A stretch of 64,000 nt of DNA from contig CAYGYG010000004.1 of assembly GCA_964354155.1 (NCBI GenBank), forward strand, positions 1 to 64,000, written 5' to 3'. Of the stretch, positions 15,664 through 23,967 are shown piece by piece (the stretch's first letter is position 1; each line of letters opens with the position of its first letter). Source of the DNA: CAYGYG01 sp964354155. Its GTDB lineage: Bacteria; Hydrothermota; Tepidihabitantia; SM23-42; CAYGYG01. The notes below the pieces were generated by a model. That model had not been told where the DNA came from. It was given only the letters and a program-made list of their open reading frames with translations, and ran no database searches. Made by a program: the position numbers and the translations under genes.

Positions 15664-17202
15664 GTGTCGAACCGTAAGGCCGCGGTTCTAGTTTTGATCG
15701 GCGCATCGATTCTTGCTGCGCAGAAGTCATTCCGGAGCCGACAGGATGCGTATCCTCGCGTCCGGCAGGCCCGACTCAATTGCGCCGCGCGCATCGATTC
15801 GCTCTTCACCGCGCTTGATCTTCCCTACCCTCCCTGCCAGATCGTCCTGTCGGTGTTTAAGGAGCCGGGGATGGTCGAACTATGGGCGGCGGACAGCAGC
15901 CGTCAGCTCGATTTCGTCAAGAGCTATCCCATGACGGCCTTCTCAGGAAAACCTGGTCCGAAACGGCGGCGCGGCGACGGGCAGATTCCGGAAGGATTCT
16001 ACCAGATCACGCATTTCAACCCGCATTCCTATTTCCACCTGTCGCTCGGTATCAACTACCCCAACGCCTCGGACCGTCTTCTCAGCAGCGGCAGGGATCC
16101 CGGCGGCTCAATCTACCTTCACGGCAGTACCGTAACCATCGGCTGTATCCCGATCGGTGACTCGGCCATTGAAGAGCTGTATACGATCTGCGTTGATGCC
16201 CGGTCCTCGGGCCAGAATCTGATCCCGGTCTACATCTTCCCGTGCCGGATGGATAGTCTGGCAATACAGGGACTAAAGGTCGCCGCCGCGTCTGATACAA
16301 ATCTGATTGCGTTCTGGCAGAATCTTTACGAAGGCTACCGGATTCTTAGGCAACGACACCGGGCCCCCGCTTTTCGTGTTGATGCCCTGGGGCGGTACGT
16401 CTTCTCGGGAGCTGACACCAGGGTGGATCCCGTTTATGCTTGGGTCGATTCAGCACCAAGGCGTAACTCCCTGGCGGCCCGCATCCTACCTCCGGACGGA
16501 TATGAGCGCAAGAAAGAGCCGCCAGGTTCGTTGGGCGACTGGTTATGCCAACTTCCGCTCAAACCGGGTTGCCCGCCGGTCCATCTGTATGATGGCACTG
16601 AGAAGACGGGCCCCTCAAGCCACCACGCGGTTGTCAACATCGATGTCGGGCGTCAGGATCTGCAGCAATGTGCCGACGCAATCCTGCGACTCCATGCCGA
16701 ATACCACTACGCTCAGAATGAATACTCAAAGATTTCATACTTGCTGACATCAGGCGCTATCGTACCCTACACCAAGTGGGCATCGGGGTTCCGCCCGGTG
16801 CTAAGGGAAGGTGCGCTCACCTGGTCTCGGCGGTCAAGTATCTCCTATCAGTACGGGGCTTTCAGGAATTACTTAAACTTTATCTTCAAGTATGCGGGCA
16901 GTGCATCATTGGCCCGGCAGACGCGTGCCGTGACCAAGATTGAGAACCTGAAGGCGGGTGATATCTTCATCCAGGGCGGCTTCCCCGGCCATGCCGTCCT
17001 AATCCTTGATATTGCTGAGAAGCGGGGTACCGGCGAAAAGCTCTTTCTGCTAGGCCAGAGCTTCATGCCCGCCCAGGAAGTGCACATTTTGAAGAACCTT
17101 GAACAGTCTACGCTGAGCCCTTGGTATCGAGCGGACTTTGGCGATACGCTCTTGACCCCGGACTGGAAATTCACGAAGCGCGATTTGAGAAGATTTCGGT
17201 AA
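15664..17202 (+). CDS. fusion of a YkuD-type L,D-transpeptidase domain and a DUF4846 domain
   Basis: 512 residues. After a signal-like N-terminus (AAVLVLIGASILAAQ), residues ~50-200 resemble YafK-like L,D-transpeptidases, with the catalytic motif His153-Gly-Ser ... Gly-Cys161 (IYLHGS and IGCIPIGD). L,D-transpeptidases cross-link or edit peptidoglycan through this Cys. Residues ~255-505 match DUF4846, with the family patterns CADAILRLHAEYHY, GDIFIQGGFPGHAVLI and LLGQSFMPAQEVHIL; the GHAV and PAQ residues suggest a papain/NlpC-like hydrolase fold. The fusion points to a periplasmic wall-remodelling enzyme. Start GTG with no good Shine-Dalgarno. Confidence 0.8.
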   Translation: MSNRKAAVLVLIGASILAAQKSFRSRQDAYPRVRQARLNCAARIDSLFTALDLPYPPCQIVLSVFKEPGMVELWAADSSRQLDFVKSYPMTAFSGKPGPKRRRGDGQIPEGFYQITHFNPHSYFHLSLGINYPNASDRLLSSGRDPGGSIYLHGSTVTIGCIPIGDSAIEELYTICVDARSSGQNLIPVYIFPCRMDSLAIQGLKVAAASDTNLIAFWQNLYEGYRILRQRHRAPAFRVDALGRYVFSGADTRVDPVYAWVDSAPRRNSLAARILPPDGYERKKEPPGSLGDWLCQLPLKPGCPPVHLYDGTEKTGPSSHHAVVNIDVGRQDLQQCADAILRLHAEYHYAQNEYSKISYLLTSGAIVPYTKWASGFRPVLREGALTWSRRSSISYQYGAFRNYLNFIFKYAGSASLARQTRAVTKIENLKAGDIFIQGGFPGHAVLILDIAEKRGTGEKLFLLGQSFMPAQEVHILKNLEQSTLSPWYRADFGDTLLTPDWKFTKRDLRRFR

Positions 17203-17273
17203 TCTTGCTCGACAAGAACGCGCGAATGTATATACTTCTCTGCCCACAGCGCACATAGAACCGGCTACGAAGC

Positions 17274-17345
17274 TAGGTAGCGCCGGGTTTCATACCCGGC
17301 CGGAGTGTCTACGAAGACTTATTATGGCCGGGTCTTACACCCGGT
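17274..17345. repeat. two hairpins of the GCCGGGT/ACCCGGC type in an intergenic region
   Basis: A hairpin with arms GCCGGGT and ACCCGGC at about 17282-17300 is followed by a second with CCGGGT/ACCCGG at about 17328-17343. A similar element (GGTCGGGT ... ACCCGAACC) occurs near 26711. The 228-base gap 17203-17430 holds only these and a GC-rich imperfect hairpin near 17370-17405. Confidence 0.45.
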
Positions 17346-17430
17346 CTCACGACGGAGAAGAGAAAACGAAAGTCCCGACGGGGTTTTTGGCCCTCCGGGT
17401 CGGAACACAAAGAAATAAGGAGGAACTACG

Positions 17431-18522
17431 ATGGTGTTAATTGCATTATGGTCGCTCTATTTACTGTCGGCTGACTTCAGCATCTGCGCGGCCAAGGACG
17501 CGCAGAACTATCCGCGGATAGCGGTCGCCGATGGCAAGTATTTTGTCTTCTGGGCCGATACGAGGCACGGCAGTGACTATGCCGTTTACGGAACCCGGAT
17601 CACCGCTGGCCAGAAAGTCCTTGATGGCGACGGCAAACTGCTCTTCAAGCATAAGGCGGCATACGAGCCGGCAGTTGCCACCGACGGGAAGACCATCCTT
17701 GTTGCTTTCCGGAACGGCTGCTGAAGCGAAGGCGATATCGTCGGGGTGCGGGTCACTCCGAAATTCGATTCGGTCTACTCATTCGATATTTCAAAAGCCA
17801 GCGGCGTCCAGACCGCTCCGGCCATTGCATTGGGTAAAGACAGCTATCTTGCGGCCTGGGCCGACAGCCGTAAAGGCGGAAGTATCATCTACGCCGCCCG
17901 CGTTTCTGCCGATGGAAAGATTCTTGACCGGGAAGGGCTGCAGATCGGCCAAGGCAAGGGAACATATCAGTCGATTCCGGCGGTTGCCGGTGACGGCAAG
18001 AGATTCCTCGTCGTCTGGGCCTCGTCCTCGCCCAATGCCATCCACGGACGCTTCGTAACCGGCGACGGAAAGCTCGGTGACACGGTGAGGATCTACACGA
18101 CCGATGGATCCTTGATCGGACTCAAGGTCGCCTCTGATCAAAACGGGTTCATGGCAACATGGATTGAATTAGGCACCGCCTACAAGGTAAAAGGTCAGAC
18201 GGTCGGCCCGGACGGAAAACTGGTCGGGAAACCGGTCATTGTGACTGAATCGGGCCAGCACAGCGGAGTCAGCATTTGCTGGGACGGCGCCAATTACGCC
18301 ATCGCCTACAACAGCATCGAAGGCCAGGTCCGGGGACGTAAGTATGATTCCAAGGGACAACCGGTGAGTTCTGCTTTCAATATCTCATCTTCGACCGCCA
18401 TGCAATCATCGTGTGACATCATCGCCGGGCCCAAGAACCGGTATCTTGCGGTATGGGCCGAGACCCGCGAGTCGTCGACCAACATATCCGGCAACATGGA
18501 CACACCGATAAACCAGAAGTAG
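17431..18522 (+). pseudogene. secreted beta-propeller-like repeat protein interrupted by an in-frame TGA
   Basis: One frame runs from the ATG at 17431 (AAGGAGG upstream, signal peptide VLIALWSLYLLSADFSICA) through a TGA at 17722-17724 and on to 18522, 363 codons in all. Both sides carry the same repeat: YFVFWADTR before the stop, YLAAWADSR and FLVVWASS after it, like the VxWxDxR repeats of the 26900-29539 gene. So the stop splits one gene. The codon environment reads NGC-stop-SEGD. It is most simply a nonsense mutation or base error; selenocysteine insertion cannot be excluded, but no clear SECIS hairpin is seen. No sorting domain is visible at the C-terminus. Confidence 0.7.
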
Positions 18523-18580
18523 CCGGGGAAAGGAAGAGAAAAGGGATAGTGGTTGAGCAATTGGTACATGGATGAAGCCA

Positions 18581-18610
18581 TGTAGGGTTACGCCATGGCG
18601 TGACCCTACA
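18581..18610. repeat. 30-bp palindrome TGTAGGGT...CCATGG...ACCCTACA
   Basis: The two arms match at all but one pair, around a CCATGG centre. It is a longer relative of the palindrome at 3588-3607 and lies between the interrupted gene and the DUF39 gene, where it could terminate transcription or be a REP-like mobile palindrome. Confidence 0.65.
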
Positions 18611-18654
18611 GACTACTAGCCAGTGGCTGGCTGGGGTCCAGGCAAAGGAGGCCT

Positions 18655-19860
18655 GTGAAGACCTACGAAGAAATCAACGAGAAAATCAAGAAAGGCAAAG
18701 CAGTTGTGCTTAACGCTGAGGAAGTCATTGGCTACGTGAGAGAAAGGGGCTGCAAGAAATCGGTCAAGGAAATCGACGTCGTGACGACCGGCACGTTTGG
18801 ACCGATGTGTTCATCCGGTGCGTTTGTCAATTTAGGACACCCCAAGCCCAGAATGAAGATTCAGAAGGCCTGGCTCAACAAGGTCGCCGTCTACTGCGGC
18901 ATTGCCGCGGTCGACATCTACCTCGGGGCTACGGAAATTCCCGATGATGACCCGGCAAATCGCGTCTATCCCGGCGAGTTCAAGTACGGCGGCGGACACG
19001 TGATCGAGGACTTAGTCGGAGGCAAAGACATTGTTCTTGAGGCGCTCGCCCATGGCACGGATTGCTACCCCCGAAAAAAGATCAAGACAATGATCAATAT
19101 CAAGGCCGTGAATGAGGCGTTTCTCTTCAATCCCCGCAATTGCTATCAGAACTACAACGTTGCGGTGAATCATGGCAAGCGGACGATCTACACCTACCTG
19201 GGTGTGCTCAAGCCGAGGCTCGGTAATGCCAATTACTGTTCGGCCGGCCAGCTCTCCCCTCTACTTAACGATCCGGACTACGACGTCATCGGTATCGGCA
19301 CGAGGATATTCCTGGGCGGCGGCGTCGGTTACGTTGCCGGGAACGGTACCCAGCACCATCCCAATGTTTCCCGCACGAAACGCGGTATCCCCAAGGGGGG
19401 CAGCGGTACGCTTGCGGTGATGGGTGATCTTAAGGCGATGAGGCCGGAATGGCTTCGGGGTACGAGCATGATCGGCTACGGCGCTACCTTAACCGTGGGT
19501 ATCGGGATTCCGATACCGATCCTCAACGAACAGGTCCTTTTCAACACTTGTGTAAAGGATGACGACATCCCGGCGCCGATTGTTGATTACAGCAAGGCCT
19601 ATCCGTACTCGACTGGAGAAATCCTGGGGCACACAACCTACGCCAAGCTGAAGACCGGTACTATCCAGTTGGGACGGAAGACGATACCGACCTTCCCGCT
19701 TTCCTCGTACCCCAAGGCCCTCGAGATTGCCGATATTCTGAAACAGTGGATCAAATCCGGACGCTTTCTCTTAACCCAATCGGTTCAGAAGCTGCCCGGG
19801 AGCCATGTCAATATCCAGCTCCAAGGCCTCAAGGAAGTCAAAGTCGACAACGGGATCTAG
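18655..19860 (+). CDS. homocysteine biosynthesis protein (DUF39/HcyBio family)
   Basis: 401 residues, full length for the DUF39 family (methanogen MA1821-type proteins), which takes part in making homocysteine from aspartate semialdehyde and sulfide. Recognisable features are EIDVVTTGTFGPMCSSGAF near the N-terminus, YGGGHVIEDLVGGKD, a glycine-rich LGGGVGYVAGNGTQHHP and the conserved Cys52, Cys134 region and NYCSAGQLSPLLND. In methanogens a ferredoxin/CBS partner gene is usual; none is adjacent here. GTG start with AAGGAGG at 18645-18651. The stop is one base from the convergent isocitrate-dehydrogenase-like gene. Confidence 0.85.
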   Translation: MKTYEEINEKIKKGKAVVLNAEEVIGYVRERGCKKSVKEIDVVTTGTFGPMCSSGAFVNLGHPKPRMKIQKAWLNKVAVYCGIAAVDIYLGATEIPDDDPANRVYPGEFKYGGGHVIEDLVGGKDIVLEALAHGTDCYPRKKIKTMINIKAVNEAFLFNPRNCYQNYNVAVNHGKRTIYTYLGVLKPRLGNANYCSAGQLSPLLNDPDYDVIGIGTRIFLGGGVGYVAGNGTQHHPNVSRTKRGIPKGGSGTLAVMGDLKAMRPEWLRGTSMIGYGATLTVGIGIPIPILNEQVLFNTCVKDDDIPAPIVDYSKAYPYSTGEILGHTTYAKLKTGTIQLGRKTIPTFPLSSYPKALEIADILKQWIKSGRFLLTQSVQKLPGSHVNIQLQGLKEVKVDNGI

Positions 19861-19861
19861 C

Positions 19862-20953
19862 CTACAGCTTCTTCGCGATGGCTTCAGCCATCTCCAGTGA
19901 AGAGTTAGCGCCGCCCATGTCGTAGGTCCGAACCTTGCCGTCCTTGATCACACCGGCAACGGCCCCTTCGACGCGACGGGCGAGATCGAACTCGCCCAGC
20001 CATTCCAACATGAGCTTGACCGCTAGGATTGTCGCAATCGGGTTGACCTTGTAGAGACCGGCGTACTTCGGGGCCGACCCGTGGGTAGGTTCAAAGACGG
20101 CATAGTGATCACCGATATTCCCGCTCGAGGCAAAGCCAAGCCCCCCGACCATCTGCGCACATAGGTCGGAAATAATATCTCCGTATAGGTTGGGTGCAAC
20201 CAGGATATCGTAGTTGAAAGGATTCTTGAGCAGCCACATCGTCAAGGCGTCGATGTTGGCGTTGTCGGTCACTATCGACGGATAGTTACTCGCGACCTCA
20301 AAGAAGACATCCAGAAACAGACCGTCGGTCATTCGTACGACATTCGCTTTGTGAACGGCGGTGATCTTCTTGCGGCCGTGCTTGACGGCAAACTCGAAGG
20401 CGGCGCGGATTATACGCTCACAGCCCTTGCGGGTGTTCACTTTGAGCGACACCGCGGCCCCGGGCGGTATTCTTTCCATGCCCGCAATTGCCAGCATTTC
20501 GGGAGGAACGGGGTCAAACTCGACACCGAAGTAAAGATCCTCGGTGTTTTCCCGGAATACAACCAGGTCGATGTTTTCCCGGAAGTTGAGTTGGTTGCCG
20601 GGATACGCATGGCAGGGCCTCAAACAAACGTAAAGGTCGAATAACTGCCGCATCCGCACAATCGGACTGCGGTAGACCAATCCCTTGCCGCGCAGGTCTT
20701 CGACGAGCTCCTTTTCTGCTTCGCGTTGGGGTTTGGAGGTTATCGCACCGAACAGCGCGCAGGTCGTGTCCTTCATCATCTCGATCGTGCGCACCGGCAA
20801 GGGATCTCCTTCCTGCCGCCAGAATTCCCATCCGATGTCGCCATTGATATACTCGGCGCTGAGCCTCGTTGCATCAAGAAGGATTCTCGCCGCATCGAGA
20901 GTGTCTTTCCCCACGCCATCACCCGGCAGCCACGCAATCCTGTACTTAGGCAT
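19862..20953 (-). CDS. isocitrate/isopropylmalate dehydrogenase-family protein
   Basis: 363 residues of the beta-decarboxylating dehydrogenase family: WLPGDGVGKD at the N-terminus, the substrate/arginine block RSPIVRMRQLFDLYVCLRP, FRENTEDLYFG, the lysine and metal residues in AVHKANVVRMTDG and DNANIDALTMWLL ... NLYGDIISD, and FEPTHGSAPKYAG for NAD binding. The block resembles NAD-dependent isocitrate dehydrogenases more than LeuB, but the S/N pattern is altered (SPIVRMRQ), so the exact 2-hydroxyacid substrate is uncertain. AAGGAG precedes the ATG. It is third in the operon behind the SPT- and GNAT-like genes and overlaps the latter by 8 bases. Confidence 0.8.
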   Translation of the reverse strand: MPKYRIAWLPGDGVGKDTLDAARILLDATRLSAEYINGDIGWEFWRQEGDPLPVRTIEMMKDTTCALFGAITSKPQREAEKELVEDLRGKGLVYRSPIVRMRQLFDLYVCLRPCHAYPGNQLNFRENIDLVVFRENTEDLYFGVEFDPVPPEMLAIAGMERIPPGAAVSLKVNTRKGCERIIRAAFEFAVKHGRKKITAVHKANVVRMTDGLFLDVFFEVASNYPSIVTDNANIDALTMWLLKNPFNYDILVAPNLYGDIISDLCAQMVGGLGFASSGNIGDHYAVFEPTHGSAPKYAGLYKVNPIATILAVKLMLEWLGEFDLARRVEGAVAGVIKDGKVRTYDMGGANSSLEMAEAIAKKL

Positions 20954-22082
20954 TGACGGCTCCTTGTTTTATATCGTACTGGTAGACGCGATAGGTCTTA
21001 TAGACTCGGCCGCCCATTTTCGCGATGGTGCGGTTGGTCAGGACATTGTCCTCAAGGATCCAGGACATCTCACCCCCCTTGTAGCCCGCCTTCTGCGCAA
21101 AACGGAATGACTCGTAGAAGAAAATCGCTTCGATACCCATCATCCGGTAGGCCTTGCGCGTCCCCATGATCATGACCCGGGCCTCGTTGATCTTCGAACG
21201 GTAGATGAGGAATTTGATAAGCTCAACCGGACCCAAGCGGCCATTCAAGCGCGCCAGAACCTGATTATAGTTGGGAACCGCCAGTGACACCCCCACCGGT
21301 TTGCCGTCCAGCTCGGCGATAAGCACCAACTCAGGCACGATAAGTGACTTGAGGCGCTTGGCGATATCGTCGAACTCCCGTTCCGTCATCGGCACAAAAC
21401 CCCAATTGTTCGACCAGGCATCGTTGTAGACAACCTTGATCCTCTGCACTTCTTCGTCGAATTTCTTCATGTTGACCGGCCGCACGACCAAACCCGGGAG
21501 GCGGCGTCGGACCATGGCGCCGACCCGGGCCAGATAGTCATAGGGTGCGGCCGCGGCATCCACATAGTAGGCGTACAAGTTGCGCGCTTTTACAAAACCG
21601 AATCGCTCGGCTAAATCGAGGTAGTACCGGTGCGTGTGGGGCATCATGATGAAGGGAGGCGTATCAAAGCCATCCGCCAGGAATCCGCATTCGTCATTGA
21701 TCGACGGATTCATCGGCCCGTAGAATCGGGACATGCCCTGGCTGCGATTATAGTCAAGGGCAGCCCGGTACAGAAGGTTGGCAACATCGAAATCATCAAC
21801 CGACTCATAGAATCCGAAGTAACCGCTCTTCTCATTGCGGAAGGTGACGAAGTTGTCGTCGACGATCGCCGCGATGCGGCCGACCGTCTCATCGTCCTTG
21901 GTCGCCAGAAATAATTTGCCCCGGGCGTGTTGCCAGAATGGATTCCGGGTTGTGTCAAGGACAGATCTTACTTCACGCTTCAGCGGGGGTACCCAGTTTG
22001 GGTCGTTACAGTAGAGACGAAAAGGGAGATCGACAAACCGGGTGAGTCCCCGGCGATCAACAACCTCTTCAATCTTGATCAT
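20946..22082 (-). CDS. GNAT-superfamily acyltransferase of the YghO type, candidate bacterial ceramide synthase
   Basis: 378 residues. The N-terminal phrase FVDLPFRLYCNDPNWVPPL, ARGKLFLATKDDETVGRIAA and YGPMNPSINDECGFL are typical of YghO-like GNAT proteins. A member of this group in Caulobacter was reported to be the bacterial ceramide synthase that acylates 3-oxosphinganine. Here the gene starts 8 bases after a serine palmitoyltransferase-like gene, which supports the same role: using an acyl donor to N-acylate the SPT product at the inner membrane face. This is inference from context; the family also has members of unknown activity. Confidence 0.7.
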   Translation of the reverse strand: MIKIEEVVDRRGLTRFVDLPFRLYCNDPNWVPPLKREVRSVLDTTRNPFWQHARGKLFLATKDDETVGRIAAIVDDNFVTFRNEKSGYFGFYESVDDFDVANLLYRAALDYNRSQGMSRFYGPMNPSINDECGFLADGFDTPPFIMMPHTHRYYLDLAERFGFVKARNLYAYYVDAAAAPYDYLARVGAMVRRRLPGLVVRPVNMKKFDEEVQRIKVVYNDAWSNNWGFVPMTEREFDDIAKRLKSLIVPELVLIAELDGKPVGVSLAVPNYNQVLARLNGRLGPVELIKFLIYRSKINEARVMIMGTRKAYRMMGIEAIFFYESFRFAQKAGYKGGEMSWILEDNVLTNRTIAKMGGRVYKTYRVYQYDIKQGAVNA

Positions 22083-22090
22083 CAGGAAAG

Positions 22091-23278
22091 CTACTTGATT
22101 ATGCCGAGTCCTTTGCCGGCCTTCTCGAAGACTTCAAGGACGAAGTCCATATCCTCTTTGGTGTGGGTCGCCATGTAGCTCGTTCTGATCAGTGAGCGTT
22201 TCGGAGGGACCGCCGGCGAGCGCACCGGGTTGGCAAAGACGCCATGCTCGAACAGGGCCTTCCAGAACATGAAGGTTCTCGTATCATCGCCGATGATAAT
22301 CGGGATGACCGGCGTCGCACTCGAACCGGTGTTGAACCCCATCTCTTTGTAGGCCTTGAGCATGCGGTGGGTGGTCGCCCAGAGTCGGCTCCGGCGTTCC
22401 GGTTCGGTCTTGATTATTTCCAAAGCCTTACGCGCCGCGGCCACCGAGGCCGGCACCATCGAAGCCGAAAAGATAAGGGACCGCGCGGTATGCTTGATAT
22501 AGACAATCGGGTCGCGCGGACCAACGACAAACCCGCCCAGGGCGCCGAACGATTTGCTGAAAGTCCCCATGATAAGGTCGACATCTTTCAGGACGCCGAA
22601 ATGCTCGGCGGTTCCTCTTCCGCGCTCACCCATCACGCCGATGCCGTGCGCGTCATCCAGGATGAGACGGGCGTCATACCTCTTCTTGATCGCAACGTAA
22701 TCGGGCAGCGGGGACAGGTCGCCTTCCATGCTGAAGACACCGTCGACGATGATGACCTTGGCCCGGTTGGCCGGGGCCTGGGCGATGATCCTCTCTAAGT
22801 CCTTGACATCGTTGTGCCTGAATTTTTTCACTTCGGCAAACGAGAGCCGGCACCCGTCGACGATCGAGGCATGGTTTTCGCGGTCGATATATATGATGTC
22901 GTCCTTACCCGCGATTGCCGAAATCAGCCCCAGATTGGTCTGGAAACCGGTCGAAAAGGCAATGCACGCTTCCTTTTCGAAAAACTCGGCCAGCTCCTGT
23001 TCGAGCTTGACATGGATGTCAAGGGTCCCGTTCAGGAAACGCGATCCCGAGCACGTTGTACCATATTTTTTCACCGCCTCAATCGCCGCTTCCTTCATCC
23101 GCGGGTCGTTGGCCAGACCAAGATAAGAGTTGGAACCGATCAGGACGAGCTCGCGACCCATGATTCTTACACGCCGGTCCTGGGCCGATTCCACCGGAGT
23201 AAAATACGGGTAGATGCCTATTGTCAGTGCTTCTTCAACTTCTTTGACTCTCGAACTGCACTTATCGAATAGATCCAT
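22091..23278 (-). CDS. serine palmitoyltransferase-like alpha-oxoamine synthase
   Basis: 395 residues of the PLP-dependent alpha-oxoamine synthase group (SPT, KBL, BioF). It begins with a Bacteroides-SPT-like phrase (LFDKCSSR ... YPYFTPVES) and has NSYLGLANDPR, GTTCSGSRFLNGTLDIHVKLE, the DDAHGIG aspartate and the PLP lysine in FSKSFGALGGF near residue 241. SPT condenses serine with acyl-CoA or acyl-ACP to 3-oxosphinganine, the first step of sphingolipid synthesis. KBL or BioF activity is possible, but the neighbouring YghO-type acyltransferase favours SPT. The ATG lies six bases from the -10 box and has no Shine-Dalgarno, so the mRNA appears leaderless. Confidence 0.8.
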   Translation of the reverse strand: MDLFDKCSSRVKEVEEALTIGIYPYFTPVESAQDRRVRIMGRELVLIGSNSYLGLANDPRMKEAAIEAVKKYGTTCSGSRFLNGTLDIHVKLEQELAEFFEKEACIAFSTGFQTNLGLISAIAGKDDIIYIDRENHASIVDGCRLSFAEVKKFRHNDVKDLERIIAQAPANRAKVIIVDGVFSMEGDLSPLPDYVAIKKRYDARLILDDAHGIGVMGERGRGTAEHFGVLKDVDLIMGTFSKSFGALGGFVVGPRDPIVYIKHTARSLIFSASMVPASVAAARKALEIIKTEPERRSRLWATTHRMLKAYKEMGFNTGSSATPVIPIIIGDDTRTFMFWKALFEHGVFANPVRSPAVPPKRSLIRTSYMATHTKEDMDFVLEVFEKAGKGLGIIK

Positions 23279-23284
23279 GATTCC

Positions 23285-23312
23285 ATTCTAACCACATTAT
23301 CTCATATGTCAA
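23285..23312 (-). promoter_or_regulatory. promoter of the sphingolipid-type operon (leaderless)
   Basis: Minus strand TTGACA (23307-23312), 16-base spacer, TAGAAT (23285-23290), six bases before the ATG. Confidence 0.65.
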
Positions 23313-23340
23313 CCTTTTCTCCCTGCGGTTGCCCGACCCT

Positions 23341-23967
23341 TCAGAAGAAGCATTGCCTTATGCCGTTGACAATGTACTGCACCGCAAGGAAAACCAGCAT
23401 CAGGCCCATGAAGCGAACCAGGACCTTGGTTCCCAGTTCACCCAGAATCTTGCTGATCCGGTCGGTCTGAATCAAGATGGCCAGCGAAACGAACAAAACC
23501 AGCATGATACCCAGCAGGAGGACGAGGTAGTGAGGCACGGACGAGCTCATGCCGCTGAATATGAGAACGGTCGTTATCGAACCCGGGCCGGCCAGCAGTG
23601 GTATCGCCAGCGGGGTAACCGATACGTCGTCCAGTTCGATCGCGACCTCCTCCTCCTTCTCGTTAATTTCAGTACGCGTCGTCCGGCCGTAGACCATCTC
23701 GAGCCCGATCAGAAAGAGCAAGACTCCCCCGCCGATCTTGATGGCCCCCATTCCGATGCCAAAATAGTCGAGGATGTAGTGGCCGCCCACGGCAAAGACA
23801 AAGTGAATGATGAGCGCGATGACCACCGCCTTCATGATCATCGACCTCTTCTGGGCCTGGGTGTTGGTCCGCGTGATCGACCAGAAGACCGGCATGCACC
23901 CGACCGGATCCACGATCAGGAAAAACTGGACGACGAACGTCAGGAAGAAACCGGCAAGTTGGGGCAT
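23341..23967 (-). CDS. marC: MarC-family integral membrane protein
   Basis: 208 residues with six predicted membrane segments in two sets of three and the family motif FFLIVDPVGCMPVFWSIT near the start, repeated as TPLAIPLLAGPGSITTVL in the second half. MarC proteins are inner-membrane proteins of unsettled function related to NAAT transporters. A long acidic loop (INEKEEEVAIELDD) separates the halves. The start overlaps the stop of the radical SAM gene (TGATG), placing it last in a four-gene operon. Confidence 0.9.
   Translation of the reverse strand: MPQLAGFFLTFVVQFFLIVDPVGCMPVFWSITRTNTQAQKRSMIMKAVVIALIIHFVFAVGGHYILDYFGIGMGAIKIGGGVLLFLIGLEMVYGRTTRTEINEKEEEVAIELDDVSVTPLAIPLLAGPGSITTVLIFSGMSSSVPHYLVLLLGIMLVLFVSLAILIQTDRISKILGELGTKVLVRFMGLMLVFLAVQYIVNGIRQCFF

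Noticed and set aside
17722..17760. Selenocysteine reading of the in-frame TGA
   Set aside because: No convincing bacterial SECIS stem-loop just downstream, and the site lies in a structural repeat rather than a redox enzyme; kept only as an alternative.
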